A DNA stretch of 6,386 nt from an uncultured Phycisphaerales bacterium (GCA_937879825.1 CALFMQ010000168.1:1-6386), one strand, 5' to 3'. Shown: positions 1 to 6,376, counted from the first letter of the stretch. A program made the numbers and translations. The notes: generated from the letters alone by a model not told the origin.

Positions 1-2570
1 CGTGCGTCGCGCTTCGGCTTGCCGTGCTCGTCGGCTTCCCAATAGACGATTTCGTCGGCGAGCCCGGTGATGCCGCCGTCGCCCTTCTGGTTGTATGAGT
101 TGACATTCGCCGGGGCGTGGCTCTCGATGCCGAGTCTCTGACCGAAGGAGAGATCACGCTCGCGGCCGTAGGCGTCCAGAGCATGCTCGTCGCGCTGATC
201 GCCGTACTTGTGCCACGCCGACAGGTCGACCTCGCGGAGCAAACCGCGCCCCTCGATGGCCCAGTGGTCCTGCGTGTTGGCGATCATGTACGAGGACTTG
301 CCCGCGCGCTTGACCGACGCGCCGTGCGCGACGCTCCACGAGCCCTCGCCGCGGAGCGGATAGACATCGGCGCCCGTCTTGAAGGCGACGCGCCCGCTCA
401 CCGTGCGTCCGTAGCCGAGCGTGAGGACCGCGCAGTCGTCGGCGAGGCCGGGCTGCACCCAGACGGGCACATCGACCGAGCGGCCATCGACGGTCACGGT
501 CGCGACATCGACATAGTTGTATTGCGGGCCGCGCAGATGGCGGTCGGTCTTGAGCCCGAGTTTCTTGGCGGTGGCCAGACTCACGAGCATGGGGTTGTCC
601 CATGTGACTTTCGTAATCGGGTCGGGGAGTTCCTGGAGCCACGCGTTGTCGGCGAAGCGCCCGTCGTGCACCTTGGCGCAGGGGCGGAAGACCACCTCGA
701 CGGCGCCCTCACCGGCCGCCTTGTGCTCGGCCGAGGCGCGCCAATCGGAGAGCGATTGTGCGATCTGAGCGTCGCGTGTCGGGGGCGCTGTGAACGACGC
801 GACGGGCTTGGAGGCGACGCCGTCGTGCAGCGCCCGGCGCCATGCGTTCTCGAAATCGCCCGCGGGGCTGACCACCTCGCGCATCGTGCGCCGGACGACC
901 TCGTACCCGTCGCTCGTATCGCCGGCGGCGAGCGCCAGGAGTTCGAGGTCGCTCATCGTGTCGAAGAGCGGCTTGATCATGGGCTGGGTCACGGAGTACG
1001 CGCCGTCGGCGCTGATCGTGTCGCCCCACGCCTCGAGGAAGTGCGAACGGCGCACATGGTGCTCGCACGCGGCCGCGGTCTCGCACCGATCACCGAGGTG
1101 AGTCGTGTGCCGGACCTTGTCCGAGGCGAGTTTGTCGGCGAAGTTCAGATCGCCGGGCGCGTCGTATACCGGGTTGCACCCGATGATGACGAGCGTCTCG
1201 ACGCTGCCCGCGTCGATGCTCGCGCTGAGCGAGCGAATCGCCGACTCGCTGGTTGTAGCGCCCTGCATCGGCGTGTAGCGGACGGTCTTGCCGGCGTTCC
1301 CGAGAGCGGCGTTGATCGCGTGGATCAGCGCGCGGGCACCGGCCGGGAGCGTGCGCCCGCCCAGCACAACGGACTCGCCGCGGTGGCTCTTGAGGTCGGC
1401 GACGACGCCGGTGAGCCACTTCTCTTCGGTCGCCGAGAGGTGCGCCCCGGAGGCGATCTGCGTGAGCGGCCCGCGCATGCCCACATTGCCGATCTCAAGA
1501 CCCGAGGCAACTGCCGCGAGCATCGCGACGAGTTTCGAAGGCGCCATGGCGACGCGGTGATCCGCCTGCCCGCCCGTGAGCGTCATCGCGGACTCGGCGA
1601 CATACAGCCGGCTCATCGATGAACCGGCGGCGCGGCCGCCGGGCCCCGGCGTGTACCGGGCGCGCGAGAAAGCGCGTTGCTCGGCGACATCACCATCGAC
1701 GCCCAGGAAGTCGCGATCGAAACTGACAACCACCTTGGCCTTGTCGAGCGAGGGCGCCTCATGGTGCGGGGCGCCGAACGCGATGCGCGAGCCCTCGATG
1801 CCCGAGTCGTCATCGGACGGCTCGTACTCGTGCCACGCGGCCTTGGGGAATCGGCTCGTGATGCGGCTCTTGAGACTGTTGCGCGACGGGCTGCTGGACT
1901 TCTCGACAAGGAACGCCAGCCCGGCGCCGCTCGTGGCGGTGTAGGGCTCGAACAAACCCTTGGCGGCACGCCCGAACTCCGCGGTGCCCATCGTCTTGAC
2001 TTCGGGGAGCGCTTCGCCGTCCTCGCCCGCGATCTGAATCTCGGCGTTGGGCGCACGGTCGGGGTTGTAGAGATCGAGCACGCTGGCCTGCGAACGCACG
2101 CCGCTCGAGCCGTTGTTGAACGAATGCAGCGGGTTGCCTTCGAGTTTGACGGGGCGGCCTTCGAAGGTCTCGGCGAGCAGGCCCTCGGCGCCGCCCCCCG
2201 GCAGCGGCATGCTGGTCGCGTAGTACAGCGGCTTGCCGGGGATCACATGCTCGGGGTCCTTCGCATAGGCGAGGATCTTGTGGTCGGGGCGTCGGCAACC
2301 GGGGAGCGTCGCGACGCCGGCCAGCGCGAGCGATGCGCCCATCACGCGCATGAAGTGGCGGCGCGAACCGTCGAGCAGTTCGCTGGCGAATGCGGGGAAC
2401 TCTCGCTGCACGAAGTCCTTGAACTCGCGGGTCCCCACGAGATCATCGACCGAGCGCCAGAACGCCTTGCCGGTCGCGGCGCTGATGTCACGGGGCGTGA
2501 CATCCTCGGCGCGCAAGGGCGTTGCGCTGGCCTTCGATTCTGTGGATGGGCACTGTTCGATGTTGCTCAT
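1..2570 (-). CDS. actB: ActB, alternative complex III iron-sulfur/molybdopterin-like subunit (partial, C-terminus beyond window)
   Basis: Large periplasmic subunit of alternative complex III, which oxidises membrane quinol. Translating the minus strand from the ATG at 2570 gives 856 codons with no stop, running off the left edge. The leader is long: about 65 residues containing FWRSVDDL and FKDFVQREFP, then a twin-arginine motif SRRHFM (R70-R71), a short hydrophobic stretch and LPGC (C92), which reads as a lipobox. This internal Tat signal is typical of the 'TAT-variant-translocated molybdopterin oxidoreductase' family. It is followed by the family's signature region: PEHVIPGKPLYYAT (about 107-119), EGRPVKLEGNPLH (about 137-149) and QASVLDLYNPDR (about 161-172). 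No N-terminal Fe-S cysteine motif is seen in the molybdopterin-like part, as known for ActB, which binds no Mo cofactor. The ferredoxin-like C-terminal domain must lie beyond base 1. A GAGGA (2581-2585) sits 10 bases before the start. The 81-base leader after the actA extension shows no clear terminator, so cotranscription with actA is likely. Confidence 0.95.
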   Translation of the reverse strand, partial: MSNIEQCPSTESKASATPLRAEDVTPRDISAATGKAFWRSVDDLVGTREFKDFVQREFPAFASELLDGSRRHFMRVMGASLALAGVATLPGCRRPDHKILAYAKDPEHVIPGKPLYYATSMPLPGGGAEGLLAETFEGRPVKLEGNPLHSFNNGSSGVRSQASVLDLYNPDRAPNAEIQIAGEDGEALPEVKTMGTAEFGRAAKGLFEPYTATSGAGLAFLVEKSSSPSRNSLKSRITSRFPKAAWHEYEPSDDDSGIEGSRIAFGAPHHEAPSLDKAKVVVSFDRDFLGVDGDVAEQRAFSRARYTPGPGGRAAGSSMSRLYVAESAMTLTGGQADHRVAMAPSKLVAMLAAVASGLEIGNVGMRGPLTQIASGAHLSATEEKWLTGVVADLKSHRGESVVLGGRTLPAGARALIHAINAALGNAGKTVRYTPMQGATTSESAIRSLSASIDAGSVETLVIIGCNPVYDAPGDLNFADKLASDKVRHTTHLGDRCETAAACEHHVRRSHFLEAWGDTISADGAYSVTQPMIKPLFDTMSDLELLALAAGDTSDGYEVVRRTMREVVSPAGDFENAWRRALHDGVASKPVASFTAPPTRDAQIAQSLSDWRASAEHKAAGEGAVEVVFRPCAKVHDGRFADNAWLQELPDPITKVTWDNPMLVSLATAKKLGLKTDRHLRGPQYNYVDVATVTVDGRSVDVPVWVQPGLADDCAVLTLGYGRTVSGRVAFKTGADVYPLRGEGSWSVAHGASVKRAGKSSYMIANTQDHWAIEGRGLLREVDLSAWHKYGDQRDEHALDAYGRERDLSFGQRLGIESHAPANVNSYNQKGDGGITGLADEIVYWEADEHGKPKRDA

Positions 2571-2651
2571 CGTCTTGCCGTCCTCTTGCCGCGGGTCTCG
2601 TCGCGGTCCGTTGGGTCGTCTCGTCGTGTCTGTGTTCCGTCGATCACGCAA

Positions 2652-2678
2652 TCAATAGTGGCAGGCGCCGCAGTTCTA
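2652..2678 (-). other. In-frame amber codon followed by the fifth ActA heme motif and a second stop
   Basis: Reading on in the actA frame, TAG (2676-2678, codon 239) is followed by AAC TGC GGC GCC TGC CAC TAT and then TGA (2652-2654), giving N-C-G-A-C-H-Y. CGACH is a canonical heme c attachment motif. It lies where a fifth heme site is expected at the C-terminus of pentaheme ActA. If codon 239 were sense, the protein would be 246 residues with five hemes. A single-base change could turn CAG, AAG, GAG, TGG, TCG, TTG or a Tyr codon into TAG. A 5-bp GC stem (2667-2671 with 2681-2685) would place the TAG in a 9-base loop, which may be chance in GC-rich DNA. The sequence alone cannot separate error, recent nonsense mutation and readthrough. 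Confidence 0.85.
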
Positions 2679-3392
2679 GGGCGGCTCGATCTTCCTCGAC
2701 TCGGCGATGCCGAGGCCCCGGTCCTTCTGATCGGGCGAAGCGATCAGGCGCGAGATGCGTTCGAGGTCCGTCACCTTCAGCATCTCCGCCGGAGCGACCG
2801 AAGGATCATCCTCGGTCAGCGGGACGAGGTGATTCTCCGGCGCACGGTGGCAAGAGAGGCACCACGCCATCGAGAGCGAATGCTCCTGGCGCACGATGGC
2901 GAAGGTGTCCACGCGCCCGTGGCACGAGACGCAGCTGATACCCGTGTTCACGTGGGCCGAGTGGTTGAAGTAGACGTAATCAGGGAGTTTGTGCACGCGA
3001 CGCCATTCGATGGGTTCGCCGCTCGCGGCGGCGGAGCGCACCTTGATGAGATTGGCGTTGTCCTTGTGCGACTCCCACAGGCGGCTGTTGAGGTACGACG
3101 TGCTCGTTGCGACATCGCCCGTGTGGCAGTTCATGCACGTCTGAGTGTCGGGGATATTCGCGTGGGGCGACTCTTCGACATGCGAATGGCAGTAACGGCA
3201 GTCGATGCCGAGTTGCTGCACGTGAATCTTGTGGGAGTAGCTCACCGGTTGGACCGGTTCGTATCCCACCTCCCAGAACTTCGGCGTGAAGTAGTAGGTG
3301 ACACCCGCTACCACGCTCACCGTCGCCAGCGCACCGACGGCGCCGACGACCTTGGGGAGTGTGTTGGTCCATTCAGGAAACAGGAGCGACAT
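2676..3392 (-). CDS. actA: ActA, membrane-anchored multiheme cytochrome c subunit of alternative complex III (four heme motifs before the stop)
   Basis: Multiheme c-type cytochrome of alternative complex III, relaying electrons on the periplasmic face. The 238-residue product starts MSLLFPEWTNTLPK and has one membrane segment at about 15-35, which acts as an uncleaved anchor. The periplasmic part has four CXXCH motifs: CRYCH (65-69), CMNCH (86-90), CVSCH (154-158) and CLSCH (178-182). Further histidines, such as H54, H57, H144 and H147, could be distal ligands. The start at 3392 has GGAG six bases upstream. The gene is first in a minus-strand operon with actB next, the usual act order. ActA is normally pentaheme. 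Here the frame stops at TAG directly after EPP, and the next seven in-frame codons contain a fifth motif, CGACH (see the separate entry at 2652-2678). The identity is secure; whether the functional protein ends at residue 238 or 246 is not. Confidence 0.93.
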   Translation of the reverse strand: MSLLFPEWTNTLPKVVGAVGALATVSVVAGVTYYFTPKFWEVGYEPVQPVSYSHKIHVQQLGIDCRYCHSHVEESPHANIPDTQTCMNCHTGDVATSTSYLNSRLWESHKDNANLIKVRSAAASGEPIEWRRVHKLPDYVYFNHSAHVNTGISCVSCHGRVDTFAIVRQEHSLSMAWCLSCHRAPENHLVPLTEDDPSVAPAEMLKVTDLERISRLIASPDQKDRGLGIAESRKIEPP

Positions 3393-3520
3393 GCTTGTCT
3401 CCGTCAGCCATGCTCGAAACCGTCCGCGCGACGCCGCGCCGCCCGCTCGATGCCGTTCCCCGACGAGAGAAGGGGCAATGCCCGTTTCTCGGATCGCGCA
3501 ACGGCTCCGGTAAGGCAGTA

Positions 3521-3549
3521 CTAATCTCCGAATGTGCGGTATCCGTCAA
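3521..3549 (-). promoter_or_regulatory. Possible sigma70-like promoter for actA-actB
   Basis: On the minus strand TTGACG (3544-3549) is followed after exactly 17 bases by GATTAG (3521-3526). The -35 matches consensus at five of six positions, but the -10 is weak. It would leave a leader of roughly 120 bases before actA. It is the best -35/-10 pair I found by eye in this divergent region. Confidence 0.3.
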
Positions 3550-3573
3550 GGGCGCTTCGCGTCTGGCAGTAAC

Positions 3574-3588
3574 TGATACTCATTCTCA
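3574..3588. promoter_or_regulatory. Fur-box-like 7-1-7 palindrome in the divergent actA/ctaA control region
   Basis: TGATACTCATTCTCA matches the 7-1-7 Fur-family operator form TGATAAT-N-ATTATCA at 12 of 14 arm positions (one mismatch in each arm). It lies between the divergent actA and ctaA starts and is AT-richer than the surrounding DNA. Fur-type iron control would make sense for genes of a heme- and Fe-S-rich complex and of heme A synthesis. The regulator is inferred; none is encoded in the window. Confidence 0.42.
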
Positions 3589-3654
3589 GCACGGACGCGC
3601 CCCGTCCGGACCGCTCAGAACCGGGTAGACTCTACGGACTTCGGTCTGTATTGG

Positions 3655-3669
3655 CAAGAATGATTCTTG
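3655..3669. promoter_or_regulatory. Perfect 7-1-7 palindrome just upstream of ctaA, possible operator
   Basis: CAAGAAT-G-ATTCTTG is an exact inverted repeat with a one-base centre, ending 34 bases before the ctaA ATG. It has the same arm length and the same ATT inner half-site as the Fur-like site whose centre lies 81 bases upstream, but its outer bases differ from the Fur consensus. The stem is too AT-rich and the loop too short for a terminator, so a dimeric repressor or activator site is the simplest reading. Confidence 0.4.
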
Positions 3670-3691
3670 TTTGACAGCACCACCCGAACAC

Positions 3692-3695
3692 AGGA
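3692..3695 (+). promoter_or_regulatory. Ribosome binding site favouring the ATG at 3704 for ctaA
   Basis: AGGA lies eight bases before the ATG at 3704. The alternative in-frame TTG at 3671 overlaps no comparable site and immediately follows the 15-base palindrome, so the ATG is preferred. Confidence 0.5.
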
Positions 3696-3703
3696 CGAAC
3701 CCC

Positions 3704-5095
3704 ATGCATGACCATTCCTCGGCAGCGTCGGGCGCGGCGCGACTCCCACTCATCGGGTGCATCACGGTCGGGCTCGGCACCGCGGTCGCGATGTGGTTCG
3801 CCGGGTATCTCACGCACATGCCCGGCGTTCGGCTGCCTTTGGCCATGACGGCCGGGCTGATGACGGGCGTTCAGCTCGCGGGCGGCGTGATCGCTGGGAG
3901 GACTATCTCGCCCGGGGTGGCGGGCGGAGCGATCGCGGGCCTGGTATCGAGTCTCATCAACCTGTTGATTGTCGGTTCGATCGTGGCATCGCCCGATCAG
4001 CCGGACGCGGTACGCGAGAACTGGTGGCTGATGGTGGGCGGCACGCTCGCGTTCGGGCCCGTCGTGGGCGCGCTCGGCGCCTTCGTTGGCTCGCGCATGC
4101 CCGTCGCGGGCGCCGACACGCAGCGCTGGCTCTCCCGCCTCGCGGTCGTCACCGCGATCTCGGCGCTGCCGGTGCTCCTGTCGGGCGGCATCGTGACGAG
4201 CGCCGAAGCGGGCAAGGCCGTGCCCGACTGGCCGGGCTCCTACGGCTATCCGATGTTCCTCTTCCCCCTCCAGCACATGACGGGCGGCATCTACTACGAG
4301 CATGCGCACCGCCTCTTCGGCTCTCTCGCGGGCTTCTGCACGATCGTGCTGACCATCGCGGTGCTTCTGAAGGAGCCGCGTAAGTGGGTGAAACTCGCCG
4401 CGGTCATCGCGCTGCTCGTGGTGATCACACAGGGTGTCGCGGGCGGGATGCGCGTGAACCAGGCGGAAGTCGCGCCGGTGGACATCAAGACCGCCGTCGA
4501 AGAGGGCATCACGATCGACGAGAACCGCGAGATCGACACCAAGCCCGCCGTCGCGTGGGCGATTTTCCACGGCGTGTCGGGCCAGCTCACGTTCGCGTAT
4601 CTGTGCGTGGTGGCGTCGTTCCTCTCGCCGCGCTGGATTGCGGGCGCCGCCAAGCGTCCCGACTCCCTGATGCGGACCTTTGCGATGCTCGCGCTCGGTG
4701 CGTACCTGTTGCAGTTGTTCCTCGGCGCGGGCCTGCGGCACACAGGCCACGCCGCGTTCCAGCATTCGCATGTGACGCTGAGCATCGTCGTGGTTGTGTT
4801 GTCGCTGCTGGCGGGGCTGCGCGCCCGCGCACGCCACGCCGATGTGCGCTCGATGAAGTTCTTCGGCACGATGATGGCGCACGGCGTGGGCGTGCAGTTC
4901 GTGATCGGGTTCGTCGCGCTCGTGGTCGTGCTCCCGCACAGGGACGACCCGACGCACATCCCATCGCTCATCATCGCCACGACGCACCAGTTCCTGGGCG
5001 CGTTGCTCATCGCTGCGACCTGCATCGTCTTCGCGTGGACGATGCGGCTTGTAGAAAGGGGCCCCGTCGAGCCCGCATCGGTGCAAACTTCGTGA
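3704..5095 (+). CDS. ctaA: COX15/CtaA-family heme A synthase with an N-terminal four-helix membrane extension
   Basis: Integral membrane enzyme that oxidises the C8 methyl of heme O to the formyl group of heme A, the cofactor of aa3-type cytochrome oxidases. From the ATG at 3704 the protein has 463 residues. Residues 146-450 form the COX15/CtaA core with about eight membrane segments. The family signature GGIVTSAEAGKAVPDWPGSYG (161-181) is followed by EHAHR (E199, H202, R203), which holds the conserved Glu and first heme-ligand His. Further candidate ligands are H289 (AIFHGVSGQ), H354 or H356 (FQHSHV) and H428 (TTHQFLGA). No cysteine pair is seen in the first periplasmic loop, so this is not the Bacillus-type disulfide form. 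A hydrophilic insert of about 30 residues (252-281, acidic) precedes the helix carrying H289. Residues 1-145 add about four glycine-rich membrane segments absent from compact CtaA. The gene is divergent from actA, supporting a shared respiratory role. Confidence 0.9.
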   Translation: MHDHSSAASGAARLPLIGCITVGLGTAVAMWFAGYLTHMPGVRLPLAMTAGLMTGVQLAGGVIAGRTISPGVAGGAIAGLVSSLINLLIVGSIVASPDQPDAVRENWWLMVGGTLAFGPVVGALGAFVGSRMPVAGADTQRWLSRLAVVTAISALPVLLSGGIVTSAEAGKAVPDWPGSYGYPMFLFPLQHMTGGIYYEHAHRLFGSLAGFCTIVLTIAVLLKEPRKWVKLAAVIALLVVITQGVAGGMRVNQAEVAPVDIKTAVEEGITIDENREIDTKPAVAWAIFHGVSGQLTFAYLCVVASFLSPRWIAGAAKRPDSLMRTFAMLALGAYLLQLFLGAGLRHTGHAAFQHSHVTLSIVVVVLSLLAGLRARARHADVRSMKFFGTMMAHGVGVQFVIGFVALVVVLPHRDDPTHIPSLIIATTHQFLGALLIAATCIVFAWTMRLVERGPVEPASVQTS

Positions 5096-5123
5096 ATTGC
5101 GGCCGGACTCGGGCGAAATCCGT

Positions 5124-5151
5124 TTGATCCCGGCACATCCTCCGCTACCTT
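5124..5151 (+). promoter_or_regulatory. Possible promoter for the PEP-CTERM-like protein gene
   Basis: TTGATC (5124-5129) and TACCTT (5146-5151) are 16 bases apart, and the -10 element ends 23 bases before the start codon at 5175. The match to sigma70 consensus is moderate at -35 and weak at -10. The gap of 79 bases after ctaA shows no terminator, so read-through transcription from ctaA is also possible. Confidence 0.28.
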
Positions 5152-5161
5152 CGACTCAGTC

Positions 5162-5167
5162 AGGAGG
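5162..5167 (+). promoter_or_regulatory. Strong Shine-Dalgarno that fixes the start at 5175
   Basis: A full AGGAGG lies seven bases before the ATG at 5175. It rules out the longer in-frame reading that begins next to the ctaA stop, which would also bury the signal peptide behind 26 extra residues. Confidence 0.8.
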
Positions 5168-5174
5168 ATCAATC

Positions 5175-5855
5175 ATGCGCGGAGTTCGAGCCGGTCTCTG
5201 TTCCATCGGGTTGCTCATGACGCCGACCGTCGCGGCCGCGGGCGCGCCGGATGCGCTGATCCGGTGGGACGCGCAGGGTTCGTTCGGGCTCGTCCTCCCG
5301 GGCACCGCGCCGCCCTTGTCGGGCCTCTCGTTCGGCGACACGGTCAGCGTCTCGATGACATTCGATCCTTTCGCCTTCGCCGGCACGCCGATTCCGCTCC
5401 CGACGGGTCAGGGCGCCGAGTACCAAGTCAATCCGGCGCTTTTTTCGATCGACTTCCCGGGTCTCGGGCTGAGTCTCTCGGCGGAGGAACTCGTGGGCGG
5501 CACGCCCGAGTTCATCGTCTCGATCGCGGACAACACCGACGCGATCCACGGCATCGTTGAGGACATCATCACGGTCAATGTTTACCGCGCAGACGGCGCG
5601 GCGAACGGCGCCGGGGGCGTGCAGTTCACATGGGCCGGGTTCGCGCCCCCATCGTTCTTCAATGGCACGGAGATTCCGATCCAGTTCGGCTGGAACAACT
5701 TCTCCGGCTCCCAGATCGTGCTGAGCAACGCCTCGAACAACTCGTTCCAGGGCGGCGGCACGCTCAGTTCATTCACATCGATCATCGTGCCCGCGCCGGC
5801 ATCCGCGGCGGTGCTCGCGATGGGCCTTGCCGTTCGGCGTCGGCGCACGAACTGA
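5175..5855 (+). CDS. Exported hypothetical protein with a PEP-CTERM-like (VPAPA) sorting tail
   Basis: A 226-residue protein of unknown function. It begins with a signal peptide (about 1-23: basic start MRGVR, hydrophobic core, AAA near the cleavage site). The mature part is rich in Gly, Ser, Phe and Asn and low in charge, has no Cys, and looks beta-rich. The C-terminus has the tripartite sorting form: VPAPA (205-209), a short hydrophobic stretch, then RRRR (221-224). This resembles the PEP-CTERM signal handled by an exosortase, in the PAP variant frequent in Planctomycetota. Expected fate: export by Sec, processing at the tail, and release or retention at the cell surface or matrix. No exosortase gene is in the window, and I recognise no enzymatic motif. 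It follows ctaA on the same strand, but the content suggests no functional link. Confidence 0.8.
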   Translation: MRGVRAGLCSIGLLMTPTVAAAGAPDALIRWDAQGSFGLVLPGTAPPLSGLSFGDTVSVSMTFDPFAFAGTPIPLPTGQGAEYQVNPALFSIDFPGLGLSLSAEELVGGTPEFIVSIADNTDAIHGIVEDIITVNVYRADGAANGAGGVQFTWAGFAPPSFFNGTEIPIQFGWNNFSGSQIVLSNASNNSFQGGGTLSSFTSIIVPAPASAAVLAMGLAVRRRRTN

Positions 5856-5859
5856 AAGA

Positions 5860-5879
5860 GCCGCGCCTTTCGACGCGGC
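5860..5879 (-). terminator. Hairpin between convergent genes, probable terminator of ndk
   Basis: GCCGCG (5860-5865) pairs perfectly with CGCGGC (5874-5879) around an 8-base loop, in the 50-base gap between two converging genes. Read on the minus strand, downstream of ndk, the stem is followed by TCTTTCAGTT, a short T-rich tail. On the plus side no T-run follows directly. It probably ends ndk transcription and may also slow transcription from the other side. Confidence 0.5.
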
Positions 5880-5905
5880 CCTGATGCGAGTTTCGTTGGC
5901 CAGTC

Positions 5906-6376
5906 TTACTCCGGCTTCCCGCCCGACATGTCGTACACCCACACCTCGCCGGCGCGCTTGAACTCCTGCACCTCGCCCTTGGCGAAGAAGAGGCCCAGCT
6001 CACGCTCCGCGGCTTCGGGGCTGTCCGAGCCGTGGATCAGGTTGAAGGAGTTGGAGACGCCGAAGTCGCCCCGGATGGTGCCCGGCTCGGCCTTGGAGCC
6101 GAAGGTCGCGCCCATCATCTTGCGGGAGATGGTGATCGCCCCCATGCCGCGGATCGCCATGACGAGCACGGGCGAGCTGGTCATGAAGGAGACGAGCCCG
6201 TTGTAGAAGGGCTTGCCGTGGTGGGACTCGTAGTGCTTGGCGGCGAGGTCCTTGGAGATCGTCATCATCTTCATGCCGACGATCTGCAGGCCTTTGTCCT
6301 CGAAGCGCGCGATCACGCGCCCCATGAGCCCGCGCTGGACGGCGTCGGGCTTCAAGATAATCAGTGTGGTTTCCAT
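5906..6376 (-). CDS. ndk: Nucleoside diphosphate kinase
   Basis: Cytoplasmic enzyme that transfers the gamma-phosphate of ATP to nucleoside diphosphates through a phosphohistidine intermediate, balancing NTP and dNTP pools. The 156-residue product is complete and spans the family fold. It starts METTLIILKPDAV (K9 in the KPD motif) and contains SRKMMGAT (R85, T91), IRGDF (R102) and the active-site block NLIHGSDS (N112, catalytic H115). Length is slightly above the roughly 140-residue bacterial norm, because of extra residues at the C-terminus (VWVYDMSGGKPE). In the usual G-x-N-A-[IV] stretch the Asn is replaced by Gly (GMGAI, 77-81); all residues known to be needed for chemistry are present. 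GGAG lies six bases before the ATG at 6376. The stop is TAA, followed by the hairpin at 5860-5879. It converges on the PEP-CTERM-like gene and looks monocistronic at its 3' end. Confidence 0.97.
   Translation of the reverse strand: METTLIILKPDAVQRGLMGRVIARFEDKGLQIVGMKMMTISKDLAAKHYESHHGKPFYNGLVSFMTSSPVLVMAIRGMGAITISRKMMGATFGSKAEPGTIRGDFGVSNSFNLIHGSDSPEAAERELGLFFAKGEVQEFKRAGEVWVYDMSGGKPE

Noticed and set aside
117..1622. Long open frame on the plus strand (501 codons) opposite actB
   Set aside because: It is antisense to the clear ActB coding frame. The product is Arg/Ala/Glu/His-rich with no recognisable motif, as expected for the complement of GC-rich codons.
2571..2651. Possible small gene or terminator between actA and actB
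   Set aside because: The 81 bases hold no strong hairpin with a T-run and no convincing short frame. Two copies of CGACGAGAC on the minus strand are too short to call a repeat. It is best read as the actB leader.
1677..3524. Very long open frame on the plus strand (615 codons) opposite actB and actA
   Set aside because: It overlaps two real genes and the intergenic region between them, shows low-complexity Arg/Val/Ala composition, and has no family signature. It is a GC-composition shadow.
3671..3676. Perfect TTGACA hexamer that could be a -35 element
   Set aside because: No -10-like hexamer lies 16-18 bases downstream, and a start there would fall at or past the ctaA start codon.
3671..3703. 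Upstream TTG start for ctaA, adding 11 residues
   Set aside because: The added residues (TAPPEHRTNP) are not family-like, no ribosome binding site precedes the TTG, and the ATG at 3704 has AGGA at good spacing.
3632..5086. Minus-strand open frame of 484 codons opposite ctaA
   Set aside because: Its His/Arg/Glu/Asp-rich composition mirrors the membrane-protein codons of ctaA and it has no known domain.
5097..5174. Longer N-terminus for the exported protein, starting right after the ctaA stop
   Set aside because: AGGAGG at 5162-5167 and a proper signal peptide from 5175 show that the shorter form is the real one.
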